NCBI GenBank assembly: GCA_033720695.1
Contig: JAWWCA010000102.1
Location: 1-13,053 of the forward strand
Direction: 5' to 3'
DNA length: 13,053 bases
Origin: DATGQT01 sp033720695
GTDB lineage: Bacteria > Bacteroidota > Rhodothermia > Rhodothermales > Rubricoccaceae
The position numbers and the translations under genes are program-made. Below, in pieces: positions 6,588 to 13,053 of this stretch. Under the pieces are notes generated by a model. It saw only the letters and a list, made by a program, of their open reading frames with translations. It ran no database searches and was not told the origin of the DNA. Within the stretch, counting starts at the first letter, position 1. Each line of letters opens with the position of its first letter.

Positions 6588-7136
6588 CTAGCGCGTGCGG
6601 GCCGAGAACATCGGGTGCCACCCGAACTGGTTGCGCTGCACCGGCTCCCCGGTCTCGACGACGTGGCGGAAGCCGAGGACGACGGACCGGAGGTACCATC
6701 GCATCGCGGGGCGCACGGCGAGCGCCTGGCCGAGCTGGCGCACCCCCGCGGGCCACGAGGCGAGGAGGTACGGCCAGATCGTGATCGTCAGGCGGCTCGC
6801 CGCCGGCCCCTCCTCGGTCACCCGCCACCGCGCCCGCGAGACGGCCCCGGGGCGGTTCCACACGGCGAGGTCGTAGCCGTACTCGCCGTCGCTCCCGTCG
6901 TGCCACGCGGTGGCCTCCCGGATCAGCTGGAGCCCGGAGTCATAGACGATGCGGTCGCGCGCGTCGGGCCCCGGCCACCGCTCGACGGGGTTGGCCTTGA
7001 CGTAGGGGTGCGCCGCCTCCAGGTTGCCCGGCGCCGCGATCGTGGCCCAGACGCGGTCGCGCGGGGCGCGGATCCGGGCGTGGGCCGTGACCGGGAGGCA
7101 GCGGCTCCGGGGCGGGGCGAGGGCCGGCACGGTCAC
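6588..7136 (-). CDS. SRPBCC/START-like ligand-binding domain protein
   Basis: A 182-residue protein with a single SRPBCC (polyketide cyclase/START-like) fold: the N-terminal strand and helix HARIRAPRDRVWATIAAPGN (19-38) are typical of the family, followed by alternating strands (DRIVYDSGLQLIREA, GYDLAVWN, SRARWRVTEE, SRLTITIWPYL) and a long C-terminal helix. Such proteins bind hydrophobic ligands or act as cyclases or hydrolases; no catalytic residue can be assigned. There is no signal peptide. The GTG start at 7136 overlaps the M28 peptidase stop by 4 nt (GTGA), indicating translational coupling; a second GTG two codons on is equally possible. Stop codons converge with the QTMAN gene, leaving 27 bp between. 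The fold call is good; the function is unknown. Confidence 0.82.
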   Translation of the reverse strand: MTVPALAPPRSRCLPVTAHARIRAPRDRVWATIAAPGNLEAAHPYVKANPVERWPGPDARDRIVYDSGLQLIREATAWHDGSDGEYGYDLAVWNRPGAVSRARWRVTEEGPAASRLTITIWPYLLASWPAGVRQLGQALAVRPAMRWYLRSVVLGFRHVVETGEPVQRNQFGWHPMFSARTR

Positions 7137-8836
7137 ATCCCCGCGGCGCGCTCGCTGTCGGCCCGCGTCTGGGCGAAGGCCTCGCTGGGCTTCCACTGCG
7201 GGCGGAGGTCGGAGTCGGCGAGGAGCCATCCGAGGCGGAAGGCGACGCGGGTCTGCTGGACGAGGCCGCCGAGGCGCTCGTCGCCCGTCAGCTCGTCGGC
7301 GGGCTGGTGGTAGCGGTTCATCCGGTACTCGCGGGCGACCTCGTCGGCGTAGCCCTCGGGGCGGCCGACGAACGTGGCACCCGTCTTGATGAAGACGGCC
7401 GGGACGCCGCCGCGCGCGAACGCGAGCTGGTCGGAGCGGAAGAAGATGCCCTGGTTGGGCTGGTTGTCCGGCGTCACGCGCATGCCTTCGGCCGCCGCGG
7501 CAGCGCGGAGGAGGTCGAGCATCTCGCTCCGCTCGGCCCCGATGCCGACGATGTCCTCGGTCGCCCCGCTGAGGTTGCCGGAGTCTACGTTGACGTTGGC
7601 GATCGTGTGGGCGAGCGGCACGACGGGATTCTCGGCGTAGTACGCCGCCCCGAGGAGCCCCGACTCCTCGGCCGAGAGCGTGAGGAAGAGGGCGGTCCGC
7701 GCCGGCCGCTCGGCGGCCAGGAAGGCTTCGGCGAGCGTGAGCAGCATCGAGACGCCGGAGGCGTTGTCGACGGCGCCGTTGTAGATGCCGTCCTCGCCGG
7801 CGGCGATGAGGTCCTCGTTCATCCCGAGGTGGTCGTGGTGCGCCGTGTAGGCGACGGCCTCGTCGGGTGCGGAGGCGCCGGTCCGCTTCCCGATCACGTT
7901 GGTCCCCTCGAACCGTCGGTTCTCGAAGGTCATGTCGAGCGAGGCGGTGACGGGCAGGATGCGGGGCTGGAAGTCGCGCGTGGCGGCCTCGGCGAACCAC
8001 TGGTCGAGCGACGCCCCGGCCATCGCGGCGAGGCGCTCGGCGGAGGGCTGCGTGAGCCAGCCCTTGACGGTGAGCGCCCCCTCGGGCGGCTCGGAGAGGC
8101 TGATCTGCTCGCCGCGCGCGCCGGCCGAGAGCACCTGGAACGGGTACCCCGCCGTCGCGGGCGTGTGGATGAGGAGGGCCCCCAGCGCCCCGCGCCGCCG
8201 CGCCTCCTCGTACTTGTAGGTCCAGCGCCCGTTGTACGTCAGCGTGTCGGCCTGGAAGAGGTCGGGCTCCGCCTCCGTCGCCGGCGGGTCGTTGACGAAG
8301 GCGACGAGGATCTTGCCCTCGACGTCGAGGCCCTTGTAGTCGTCCCAGTCGTAGCCGGGGTTCTCGATGCCGTAGCCGACGAAGACGAGCTCGGCGTCGT
8401 GGACCGAGGCGGCCTCGGCGTCGAGGTCGGTCGAGGCGATGAAGTCGGAGACGAACTCGAGCGTGGCGGGCGCGGTGTCGTCCGGGGTGAGGACGAGCGG
8501 GCTGACCGAGGTCGGCGTCGAACCGCGGAGGGGGACGGGCTGGAAGAACGAGCCGTCGGCGGCGCCGCCTTCGAGGCCGAGCGCGCGCATCTGCCCGGCG
8601 ATGTACTCGACGGTCATGGCCTCGCCGGGCGTGCCGGTGCCGCGGCCCTGGTAGGCGTCGGAGGCGAGCTCGGCGAGGTGCCGGTAGAGCGTCGTCGAGT
8701 CGATCTCGGCGAGGGCGTCGTCGGGCGCCGCGAGGGCGAGGGCGGCGGGGTCGGTCTCCTGCGCCGTGACGGGGGCGGGGGCGCAGGCGGAGAGCCCGGC
8801 GAGGGCGGCGGCAGCGAAGAGGAGGGGGCGGAGCAT
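7133..8836 (-). CDS. M28 family metallopeptidase lipoprotein with PA-like insert
   Basis: A 567-residue exported di-zinc aminopeptidase of family M28. It has a lipoprotein signal (LAGLSAC, Cys18). A PA-like domain (about residues 145-230) contains VFVGYGIENPGYDWDDYKG and EGKILVAFVNDPP. The catalytic domain shows all expected ligands: His333 and Asp335 in TAHHDHLG, bridging Asp357 in NGAVDNASG, Glu390/Glu391 in SAEESG, Asp418 in NVDSGN and His510 in RYHQPAD, so it should be active, releasing N-terminal amino acids from peptides outside the cytoplasm. The length suits M28 enzymes with a PA insert. The ATG at 8836 was chosen over the in-frame ATG at 8953 because only it gives a signal peptide. 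A TATCTTCC element lies 22 nt upstream. The SRPBCC gene overlaps its stop. The family call is firm; the natural substrate is unknown. Confidence 0.95.
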   Translation of the reverse strand: MLRPLLFAAAALAGLSACAPAPVTAQETDPAALALAAPDDALAEIDSTTLYRHLAELASDAYQGRGTGTPGEAMTVEYIAGQMRALGLEGGAADGSFFQPVPLRGSTPTSVSPLVLTPDDTAPATLEFVSDFIASTDLDAEAASVHDAELVFVGYGIENPGYDWDDYKGLDVEGKILVAFVNDPPATEAEPDLFQADTLTYNGRWTYKYEEARRRGALGALLIHTPATAGYPFQVLSAGARGEQISLSEPPEGALTVKGWLTQPSAERLAAMAGASLDQWFAEAATRDFQPRILPVTASLDMTFENRRFEGTNVIGKRTGASAPDEAVAYTAHHDHLGMNEDLIAAGEDGIYNGAVDNASGVSMLLTLAEAFLAAERPARTALFLTLSAEESGLLGAAYYAENPVVPLAHTIANVNVDSGNLSGATEDIVGIGAERSEMLDLLRAAAAAEGMRVTPDNQPNQGIFFRSDQLAFARGGVPAVFIKTGATFVGRPEGYADEVAREYRMNRYHQPADELTGDERLGGLVQQTRVAFRLGWLLADSDLRPQWKPSEAFAQTRADSERAAGM

Positions 8837-8951
8837 CGTGCGTGCGGCGGATGAGGCCGGAAGATACCCGGTGGGCCCGGCGCGGTGGGGACAAAACGGG
8901 GACCCGGGGCGTACCAGCGGCCCTTCCTCTCTCCCCATCTCCTCCGATCCC
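8837..8951. promoter_or_regulatory. Divergent promoter region, M28 peptidase / DUF2188 gene
   Basis: A 115-bp gap between divergent starts. On the minus strand TATCTTCC (8866-8859) lies 22 nt before the M28 ATG and fits a Bacteroidota-like -7 element; a TTTG also lies upstream on this strand, but about 25 nt away, longer than usual. On the plus strand TACCAGC (8912-8918) lies 33 nt before the ATG and is repeated upstream of the DUF2993 gene, so it may be a -7 variant. These are candidates only. Confidence 0.35.
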
Positions 8952-9278
8952 ATGCCGCAGATCGTCTACCACGTCGTCCCCAACGAGGACCGCTGGGCCG
9001 TCAAGCGCGAGGGCGCCGACCGCGCCTCGCGCGTCGCCGACACCCAGGCCGAGGCCGTCGCCGTCGCCGAACAGATGGCGCGCACCCAAGCCCCGGGGCG
9101 CGTCGTCGTCCACGGCGCCAACGGCCTCATCGAGAGCGTCCACACCTACGACGCCGTCCCCGCCACGGTCGAGAGCGGCCGCGACTGGCTCGACGTCGTG
9201 CTGTCGAAGCCGGTCTTCGTCGCCGTCGGTGTGGCCGCGCTCGTCGCCGTCGGGTTCGGCCTTCGGGACCGGTTCTAG
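8952..9278 (+). CDS. DUF2188-like domain protein with C-terminal membrane helix
   Basis: A 108-residue protein. Residues 3-57 resemble DUF2188: VVPNEDRWAVKREGADRAS, then a helix DTQAEAVAVAEQMAR and the strand VVVHGANGLIES. The role of that domain is unknown. Residues 87-104 form one hydrophobic helix (KPVFVAVGVAALVAVGFGL) followed by a short basic end, so it is probably a tail-anchored inner-membrane protein with the domain in the cytoplasm; this addition is not typical of short stand-alone DUF2188 proteins. The ATG at 8952 begins exactly at the domain; a longer in-frame extension back to 8766 runs antisense into the M28 gene and is rejected. It diverges from the M28 gene and converges with the acylase gene, with 13 bp between stops. 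Confidence 0.85.
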   Translation: MPQIVYHVVPNEDRWAVKREGADRASRVADTQAEAVAVAEQMARTQAPGRVVVHGANGLIESVHTYDAVPATVESGRDWLDVVLSKPVFVAVGVAALVAVGFGLRDRF

Positions 9279-9291
9279 CGCGACGCCCGGG

Positions 9292-11640
9292 CTACTCCGG
9301 CGTCAGCCGGAGCGTCCAGACCGTCGGGCCCGGCAAGAAGGGCGAGGGCCGCCCGAAGGCCCAGTCGTCGTGGCCGGCGCCCCAGTAGGGCGAGAGCGGG
9401 TGGCCGGCCTGGCCGCCGGGCATGTGGAAGAGGCCCTCCGCCTCGTGTCCCGGCGCCACCACCATCCGCTCGGACGGCCCGAACGAGGGGCGCTGCGCCG
9501 AGGGCGTCCGCGCGTCGCCGGGGAGGCGGTAGGGTGGCATCCGCAGCCGGTCACCGAAGGCGGGCACGGCGTCGGCGAAGGGGTGGGCGATCTGGCTCAC
9601 GTTGGCCTCGCCCCACGTCCGCCCCGCGAGCGCGCCGTCGTACCGCGCGATCACGCGGTCCACGGCGTCGAGAAGGAGGTCGCGCCACGCGTCGTAGCGC
9701 GGGTTGAGGAGGTGTGACGGCCACTCCGAGACGAGGGCCCACAGCGCGGCTTCGGACCGGAGGTCGAGCCCGGGCAGCCGGGCCTCGGCGGGACCGAGGA
9801 GGGGGCCGAGCGCGAGGGGCTCCACCTCGCTCCGGAACTCGCGGACGAGCCGGTAGCCGACGGACCCGGTGTCGGCGGCGGCGCCCCAGTCGCGGACGTA
9901 CTCGCGGAACGATCCGCGCACCTCGGCCTCCCCCAGGGCCTCGGCGTCGAGGAGGTCGAGGAGGAGGGCCTGCCAGCGGCCGTAGAAGAGGGCCCGGCGG
10001 TCCCGCTGGAGGGCGAGGAGATCGGCGGGCTCGACGGGCGCCTGGAGGCGGCGGAGCGCGTCGCGGATCTGGCGGGCGCGGGCGGCGTGCGTGTAGGGCT
10101 CCTGCCCGATGCGGCGGAGCCACTCGCCGTCCACGACCCGGTTGTTGGCCGTCCAGATCAGCCCGTCTTCGGGGTCCACGACGCGGGGGTAGGCCGCCGG
10201 GTCCAGGAAGCCTCGGAAGCGGGCGTCGGGGTCGGTGGAGAGGGTGGGGCGTGTGCCGTCGCGGCCCTCGCGGCGCGGCAGCCGCCCGCCGATCGTCCAG
10301 CCGACGTGGCCCTCGCGGTCGCCGAGGGCCACGTTCTGCGCCGGGATGCCGGCGCGGTTGAGGACGGGGATGGCCTCGGCCACGGTGCCGACGTCCTCCA
10401 TCGCCAGCAGGCCGAGGTTGACGGCCTCCGGGCGGTGCGCCGTCCACTGGAACGCGTAGCGGCGGCCGGCGGCGTCGGTCTTCAGCACGGGGCCCCACGG
10501 GCTCTCGAGGATCTCGAGGGTCTCGGGCTCCCCACCCGCCACCTCGATCACGTGCCGCACGGTGTCGAGGGGCACCCGGCCGCCGGCGGTGCGGACGACG
10601 CCCGGCGCCGCCTCGTCCTCGACGAGCCGCACGAGGTCGACGTAGTCGCCGTAGCTGTTCGTGAAGCCCCACGCGACGCGGCCGTTCGAGCCGACGATGA
10701 GGATCGGCGCGCCGGGGAGCGTGGCGCCGGTGACGCGCCGCATCTCGCCGCCCGGAGCGGGGTAGACGAGCGAGGCGCGGAACCAGATGTTCGGCAGCTG
10801 CAGCCCGAGGTGCATGTCGTTCGCGACGAGCGCGGCGCCGTGGCGGGTCTGCGCGCCACTCACGGCCATGTTGTTGCTGCCCCTGCCCTCCGGGCGGGGA
10901 GCGGGGGCTCCGGGCGGGAAGGGCCGAGGCCGAAACACGCCGAGCGACTCCGGCGGCGGCACCGGCTCTTCTGCGAACGGCTCGCCGACCAGGGGGGCGT
11001 CGTACACGTCGCCCGGGGGCTGGAGAAACCGGGCGAGCGCGGAGGGAAGAGCGTCGAGGGCCTGCCGCTCCAGCTCGTGGCCCGGTCCGGAATCGAGCTG
11101 GAGGTCGATGAACATGGCGTAGGCGGCGAGGAGGGTGTCCTCGGGCCGCCACGGCCGCGGCTCCTGCCGGAGCACCAGGTACTCGAACGGTCGCGCGCCG
11201 AGGGCCGCGAGGCCCGCGTTGACCCCCTCGGCGTACGCCGTCATCATCGCCCGCTCGCGCTCCGGGGCCAGGCCGAGGGCGGCGAGCGCGCGCTCGTGGA
11301 AGCGGTGGGGGCGGAGCGCGCGGTCGGCGCCGACGGTGGCCTCGCCGAGGAGGGCGCTCAGCTCCCCGGCGCCGGCGCGGCGGAGGAGGTCCATCTGGAA
11401 GAACCGCTCCTGGGCATGGACGAACCCGAGGGCCCGGGCTGCATCGAGCCGGCTGGCGGCCGTGACCGTCGGGACGCCGAGGCTGTCGCGCGTGACCGTG
11501 ACCTCGGCGGCGAGGCCGGGTAGGGGGAGCTCGCCCTCCAGCGCCGGGAGGCTGGCGCGCAGCCAGGCGTACCCCCCGCCGAAGGCGCCCAGCCCAGCGA
11601 CGACGAAGGCAAGGAGGCCGTAGCGGAGGGCACGACGCAT
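9292..11640 (-). CDS. Penicillin acylase family protein (exported Ntn-hydrolase)
   Basis: A 782-residue precursor of the penicillin G acylase / AHL acylase family, which hydrolyses amide bonds of acylated substrates. An N-terminal signal or anchor (about residues 7-26) sends it out of the cytoplasm. The alpha part carries VTRDSLGVPTVTA (49-61) and FVHAQERFFQMDLLRR (73-88). A proline-rich linker (237-253) ends in GRGSNNMAV, where Ser255 would become the new N-terminal nucleophile after self-cleavage (the family usually has SNNWAV). The beta part has the calcium-loop aspartates Asp332 and Asp335 in SYGDYVDL and the oxyanion-hole Asn in WTANNRVV (499-500), so the active site appears complete. 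A beta-lactam, an N-acyl-homoserine lactone or another acyl amide is possible; sequence alone does not decide. The gene stands alone, with 287 bp before infA. Confidence 0.95.
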   Translation of the reverse strand: MRRALRYGLLAFVVAGLGAFGGGYAWLRASLPALEGELPLPGLAAEVTVTRDSLGVPTVTAASRLDAARALGFVHAQERFFQMDLLRRAGAGELSALLGEATVGADRALRPHRFHERALAALGLAPERERAMMTAYAEGVNAGLAALGARPFEYLVLRQEPRPWRPEDTLLAAYAMFIDLQLDSGPGHELERQALDALPSALARFLQPPGDVYDAPLVGEPFAEEPVPPPESLGVFRPRPFPPGAPAPRPEGRGSNNMAVSGAQTRHGAALVANDMHLGLQLPNIWFRASLVYPAPGGEMRRVTGATLPGAPILIVGSNGRVAWGFTNSYGDYVDLVRLVEDEAAPGVVRTAGGRVPLDTVRHVIEVAGGEPETLEILESPWGPVLKTDAAGRRYAFQWTAHRPEAVNLGLLAMEDVGTVAEAIPVLNRAGIPAQNVALGDREGHVGWTIGGRLPRREGRDGTRPTLSTDPDARFRGFLDPAAYPRVVDPEDGLIWTANNRVVDGEWLRRIGQEPYTHAARARQIRDALRRLQAPVEPADLLALQRDRRALFYGRWQALLLDLLDAEALGEAEVRGSFREYVRDWGAAADTGSVGYRLVREFRSEVEPLALGPLLGPAEARLPGLDLRSEAALWALVSEWPSHLLNPRYDAWRDLLLDAVDRVIARYDGALAGRTWGEANVSQIAHPFADAVPAFGDRLRMPPYRLPGDARTPSAQRPSFGPSERMVVAPGHEAEGLFHMPGGQAGHPLSPYWGAGHDDWAFGRPSPFLPGPTVWTLRLTPE
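9295..9312. terminator. Hairpin at convergent gene ends (possible terminator)
   Basis: A perfect 7-bp inverted repeat CTCCGGC / GCCGGAG around a GTCA loop, 16 nt after the DUF2188-gene stop and inside the last codons of the convergent acylase gene. It has no T-tract, and the bases are constrained by coding, so a terminator role is only possible. Confidence 0.3.
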
Positions 11641-11734
11641 GGTCGAGGCGTGGGGTGGGAGGCGGCCAGGACCCTACACGGCGAACACCCAGAGCCCCGC
11701 GCGAATCCGGTTCACGAACGACGTGGGCCGAAGC

Positions 11735-11752
11735 GCCGTCCGCCGAGACGGC
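11735..11752. repeat. 6-bp inverted repeat, hexaloop, acylase upstream region
   Basis: GCCGTC, six-base loop, GACGGC. It lies 95 bp upstream of the acylase start. It could be a leader hairpin; chance is not excluded. Confidence 0.25.
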
Positions 11753-11800
11753 TCCAGCCCCGCTCTGGCGGCGCGCCCGGCGGATCGGGGATGACCCGCT

Positions 11801-11818
11801 GACGGGACGGTGCCCGTC
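11801..11818. repeat. 6-bp inverted repeat, hexaloop, downstream of infA
   Basis: GACGGG, six-base loop, CCCGTC, 109 nt beyond the infA stop on the minus strand. It is too far from the stop, and lacks a T-tract, for a confident terminator call. Confidence 0.25.
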
Positions 11819-11927
11819 GCCGCCCCGGCCGGTAGGCGAGGGTGCGCGTGCGGCGTCGGAGGGGATCGGCCCGCGCCCCGCCGCCGCGACGACGGTAGGC
11901 GCGAGGCAGGACCGGTGGCCGGAGTGG

Positions 11928-12146
11928 CTACTTGTAGCGGTAGACGATGCGGCCTTTCGTGAGGTCGTACGGCGACATCTCGACGTCGACGCGGTCGCCG
12001 GGGAGGATGCGGATGAAGTACTTCCGCATCTTGCCGGAGAGGAGGCCGAGGATCTCGTGCCCGTTGTCGAGCTCGACCCGGAACTGGGCGTTGGGGAGCG
12101 CCTCGGTGACGACGCCTTCCTGCTGGATGGGCTTCTGCTTGGCCAT
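11928..12146 (-). CDS. infA: Translation initiation factor IF-1
   Basis: A 72-residue single OB-fold protein, the exact usual length of IF-1, which binds the A site of the 30S subunit during initiation together with IF-2 and IF-3. The sequence carries the hallmark blocks EGVVTEALPNAQFRVEL (residues 8-24), NGHEILGLLSGKMRK (26-40), IRILPGDRV (43-51) and SPYDLTKGRIVYR (56-68). The ATG at 12146 (MAKQKPIQQ) is the standard start; an in-frame ATG at 12275 would add a low-complexity 43-residue leader and is rejected. Unlike many bacteria, where infA sits inside a ribosomal-protein operon, here no ribosomal gene is visible: a DUF2993 lipoprotein gene lies 163 bp upstream on the same strand and the acylase gene 287 bp downstream, so it is probably transcribed alone. 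Confidence 0.99.
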   Translation of the reverse strand: MAKQKPIQQEGVVTEALPNAQFRVELDNGHEILGLLSGKMRKYFIRILPGDRVDVEMSPYDLTKGRIVYRYK

Positions 12147-12183
12147 GTGGTTGGTGTTGCGCGAAGGGGACCCGGGCCCGCGA

Positions 12184-12216
12184 TCACGATGGGGCGTTCC
12201 GCGCGGGGGATCGTGA
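12184..12216. repeat. 7-bp inverted repeat in infA leader
   Basis: TCACGAT at 12184-12190 and ATCGTGA at 12210-12216, with a GC-rich 19-nt spacer. It lies 37-70 nt upstream of the infA ATG. It could be an operator half-site pair or an RNA hairpin. Confidence 0.4.
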
Positions 12217-12248
12217 CCGTCAGGCCCGGACGAGGGAGAGTGTACGCC

Positions 12249-12260
12249 GAGAGGCCTCTC
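12249..12260. repeat. Perfect 12-bp palindrome upstream of infA
   Basis: GAGAGGCCTCTC is fully self-complementary and lies about 50 bp past the DUF2993 gene stop. It is operator-like in form, but perfect 12-mers are expected several times by chance in 13 kb of such GC-rich DNA. Confidence 0.35.
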
Positions 12261-12309
12261 ATGGTCCGTGTCCATGGTCAGTTCACCCCCTCCGACGCCG
12301 TGGAGCGGG

Positions 12310-12996
12310 CTACAGGCCGGTCGGATCGCCGGTCGCCTCGACCCGGATCGACGCGGCGGAGACTGTCACCCGCGTCACATGGAGCGCGGCGCCGGTGCCG
12401 GTCAGGTCCACGACGGGGTTGATGGCGGCCGAGAGCTGCTGCGCGACCAGGCGCCCGAGGGGGAGCCCGCCGGCCCGGACCTCGGAGACCTCGAAGCGGA
12501 CCCGCCCGTCGTCGGCCGCGAGGCGCCCGGTGAGCGCGACGGCGACGCCCTCGGGGACGGTGAAGCCGCGGATCTCGGGGCGGAAGCGGAGCGTGGCGCC
12601 GTCCGGGGGGCGGAGGGTGAGCGCGGCGTCCCGCACGTTGCGGTGCGCGTCGAGGAAGGCCGCGAGGTCCGACGGGCGGACGTGGGCCGTCGCCCTTGCG
12701 CTCTCGACGTGGTCGAGCCGTCCGGCGTCGGGGTCGTACCGGACGCCGGTCAGGACCAGGGCCAGGCGGTCAAGGGCGGGGGCGCCGTCCGGGCGGACGC
12801 GGAGCCCCGTCACGTCGACCTGCTCGGCCGCCCCCTCGCCGAGCCGCAGCCCCTCAATGGACACGTCGTAGGCGTCGGCCGGGCCGATCAGATCGGGCAG
12901 CTCTCGCTCGACGGCGCGCTCGACGAAGGCCGTCGCGGGGTTGCAGCCCGCGAGGAGGGCGAGGACGAGGAGCAGGGGGGCAGCAGCGGCAGGCAT
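12310..12996 (-). CDS. DUF2993/LmeA-like lipoprotein
   Basis: A 228-residue lipoprotein (signal residues 1-17, LLAGC lipobox, Cys18) with a DUF2993 (LmeA-like) domain over most of its length. Signs of the family are a repeated-strand layout with amphipathic beta segments (YDVSIEGLRL, VDVTGLRV, LVLTGVRYD) and the C-terminal block RLVAQQLSAAINPVVDLTG (182-200) followed by a final strand pair LHVTRVTV/ASIRVEA. Members bind phospholipids; mycobacterial LmeA affects lipomannan synthesis. Here it would face the periplasm and bind membrane lipid, by inference. The ATG at 12996 was chosen over the in-frame ATG at 13050 because only it yields a proper lipoprotein signal. A TACCAGC element lies 20 nt upstream (13023-13017). 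It precedes infA on the same strand with a 163-bp gap, so co-transcription is unproven. Confidence 0.85.
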   Translation of the reverse strand: MPAAAAPLLLVLALLAGCNPATAFVERAVERELPDLIGPADAYDVSIEGLRLGEGAAEQVDVTGLRVRPDGAPALDRLALVLTGVRYDPDAGRLDHVESARATAHVRPSDLAAFLDAHRNVRDAALTLRPPDGATLRFRPEIRGFTVPEGVAVALTGRLAADDGRVRFEVSEVRAGGLPLGRLVAQQLSAAINPVVDLTGTGAALHVTRVTVSAASIRVEATGDPTGL

Positions 12997-13053
12997 CCCG
13001 GGACGCTGAGGGAGCGGCTGGTACGAACGCGCCGGTTCTCCGTTCTCCAAATC

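Larger units (their letters stand above)
11641..11927. other. 287-bp intergenic region between infA and acylase gene
   Basis: This is the longest non-coding stretch of the window. It contains two perfect 6-bp inverted repeats with 6-nt loops: GCCGTC/GACGGC (11735-11752) and GACGGG/CCCGTC (11801-11818). On the minus strand a TAGGGTCC (11676-11669) lies 28 nt before the acylase ATG and could be part of its promoter. The stretch must also hold the 3' end of the infA transcript. I found no tRNA, no recognisable riboswitch and no small ORF worth calling. In DNA this GC-rich, short hairpins arise easily by chance. Confidence 0.4.
12147..12309. promoter_or_regulatory. infA leader region with several inverted repeats
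   Basis: This 163-bp non-coding gap precedes infA. It holds a 7-bp inverted repeat TCACGAT/ATCGTGA with a 19-nt spacer (12184-12216), a perfect 12-bp palindrome GAGAGGCCTCTC (12249-12260), and an overlapping CATGG/CCATG repeat (12260-12276). It presumably contains the infA promoter and leader, but no clear -7/-33 pair was found. A regulatory role for the repeats is a guess. Confidence 0.4.

Noticed and set aside
7307..8854. 515-residue plus-strand ORF opposite the M28 gene
   Set aside because: It is antisense to a peptidase with all active-site residues; composition typical of a shadow.
11641..11927. tRNA or known riboswitch in the long gap
   Set aside because: No cloverleaf with a T-loop GTTCGA-type block and no known riboswitch core could be traced on either strand.
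9551..12262. 903-residue minus-strand ORF across acylase, gap and infA
   Set aside because: It is a wrong-frame shadow, Arg/Pro-rich, and crosses three unrelated real features.
12147..12275. N-terminal extension of IF-1 from ATG 12275
   Set aside because: IF-1 is almost always 72 residues, beginning MAK; the extension is low complexity and covers the likely promoter.
1..13053. A defence island, phage, transposon, CRISPR array or biosynthetic cluster
   Set aside because: No integrase, transposase, repeat array, tRNA-flanked boundary, or change in base or codon use was seen; the genes fit a normal chromosomal region.

Overview
The window is very GC-rich and densely coding. It looks like an ordinary chromosomal stretch from a high-GC member of the Bacteroidota/Rhodothermota, most plausibly near Rubricoccaceae (Rubrivirga, Rubricoccus). 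This placement is an inference from the strong G/C third-position bias, the frequent GTG starts, the absence of clear Shine-Dalgarno sequences, the IF-1 type, and lipoproteins and DUF families common in that group. No rRNA, tRNA, CRISPR array, insertion sequence, integrase or phage gene was seen.

Left part (1-3632, minus strand): a tight operon read right to left. It holds a lipoprotein related to Cu/Zn superoxide dismutase, two tandem paralogous DUF5715/M15-peptidase-like membrane-anchored proteins, and the N-terminal half of a family B DNA polymerase cut by the window edge. Gaps are 4, 0 and 22 nt. The two paralogues lie in the same reading frame and are separated only by one TGA. The SOD-like protein has lost two copper ligands but keeps the zinc site.

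Middle part (3724-6560): a lone ABC ATPase gene on the plus strand converges with comF on the minus strand, and both stop codons share one CTAG. Divergent from comF is a plus-strand pair: a 77-residue protein of unknown function and, 13 nt on, a 383-residue glycosyltransferase strongly resembling QTMAN, the tRNA-queuosine mannosyltransferase (DUF3524).

Right part (6588-13053): an M28-family metallopeptidase lipoprotein overlaps an SRPBCC/START-like gene by 4 nt (minus strand). A small DUF2188-like membrane protein (plus) is divergent from the peptidase and convergent with a penicillin-acylase-family Ntn-hydrolase (minus). A 287-bp intergenic stretch then leads to infA (IF-1), and a DUF2993/LmeA-like lipoprotein lies upstream of infA. 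Several products are exported (SOD-like, M28, acylase, LmeA-like, DUF5715 pair), so cell-envelope functions are over-represented. Housekeeping roles are infA, comF, polB and tRNA modification. I see no clearly new multi-gene system. The best leads are the in-frame DUF5715 pair, the copper-site-deficient SOD and the bacterial QTMAN with its small neighbour.
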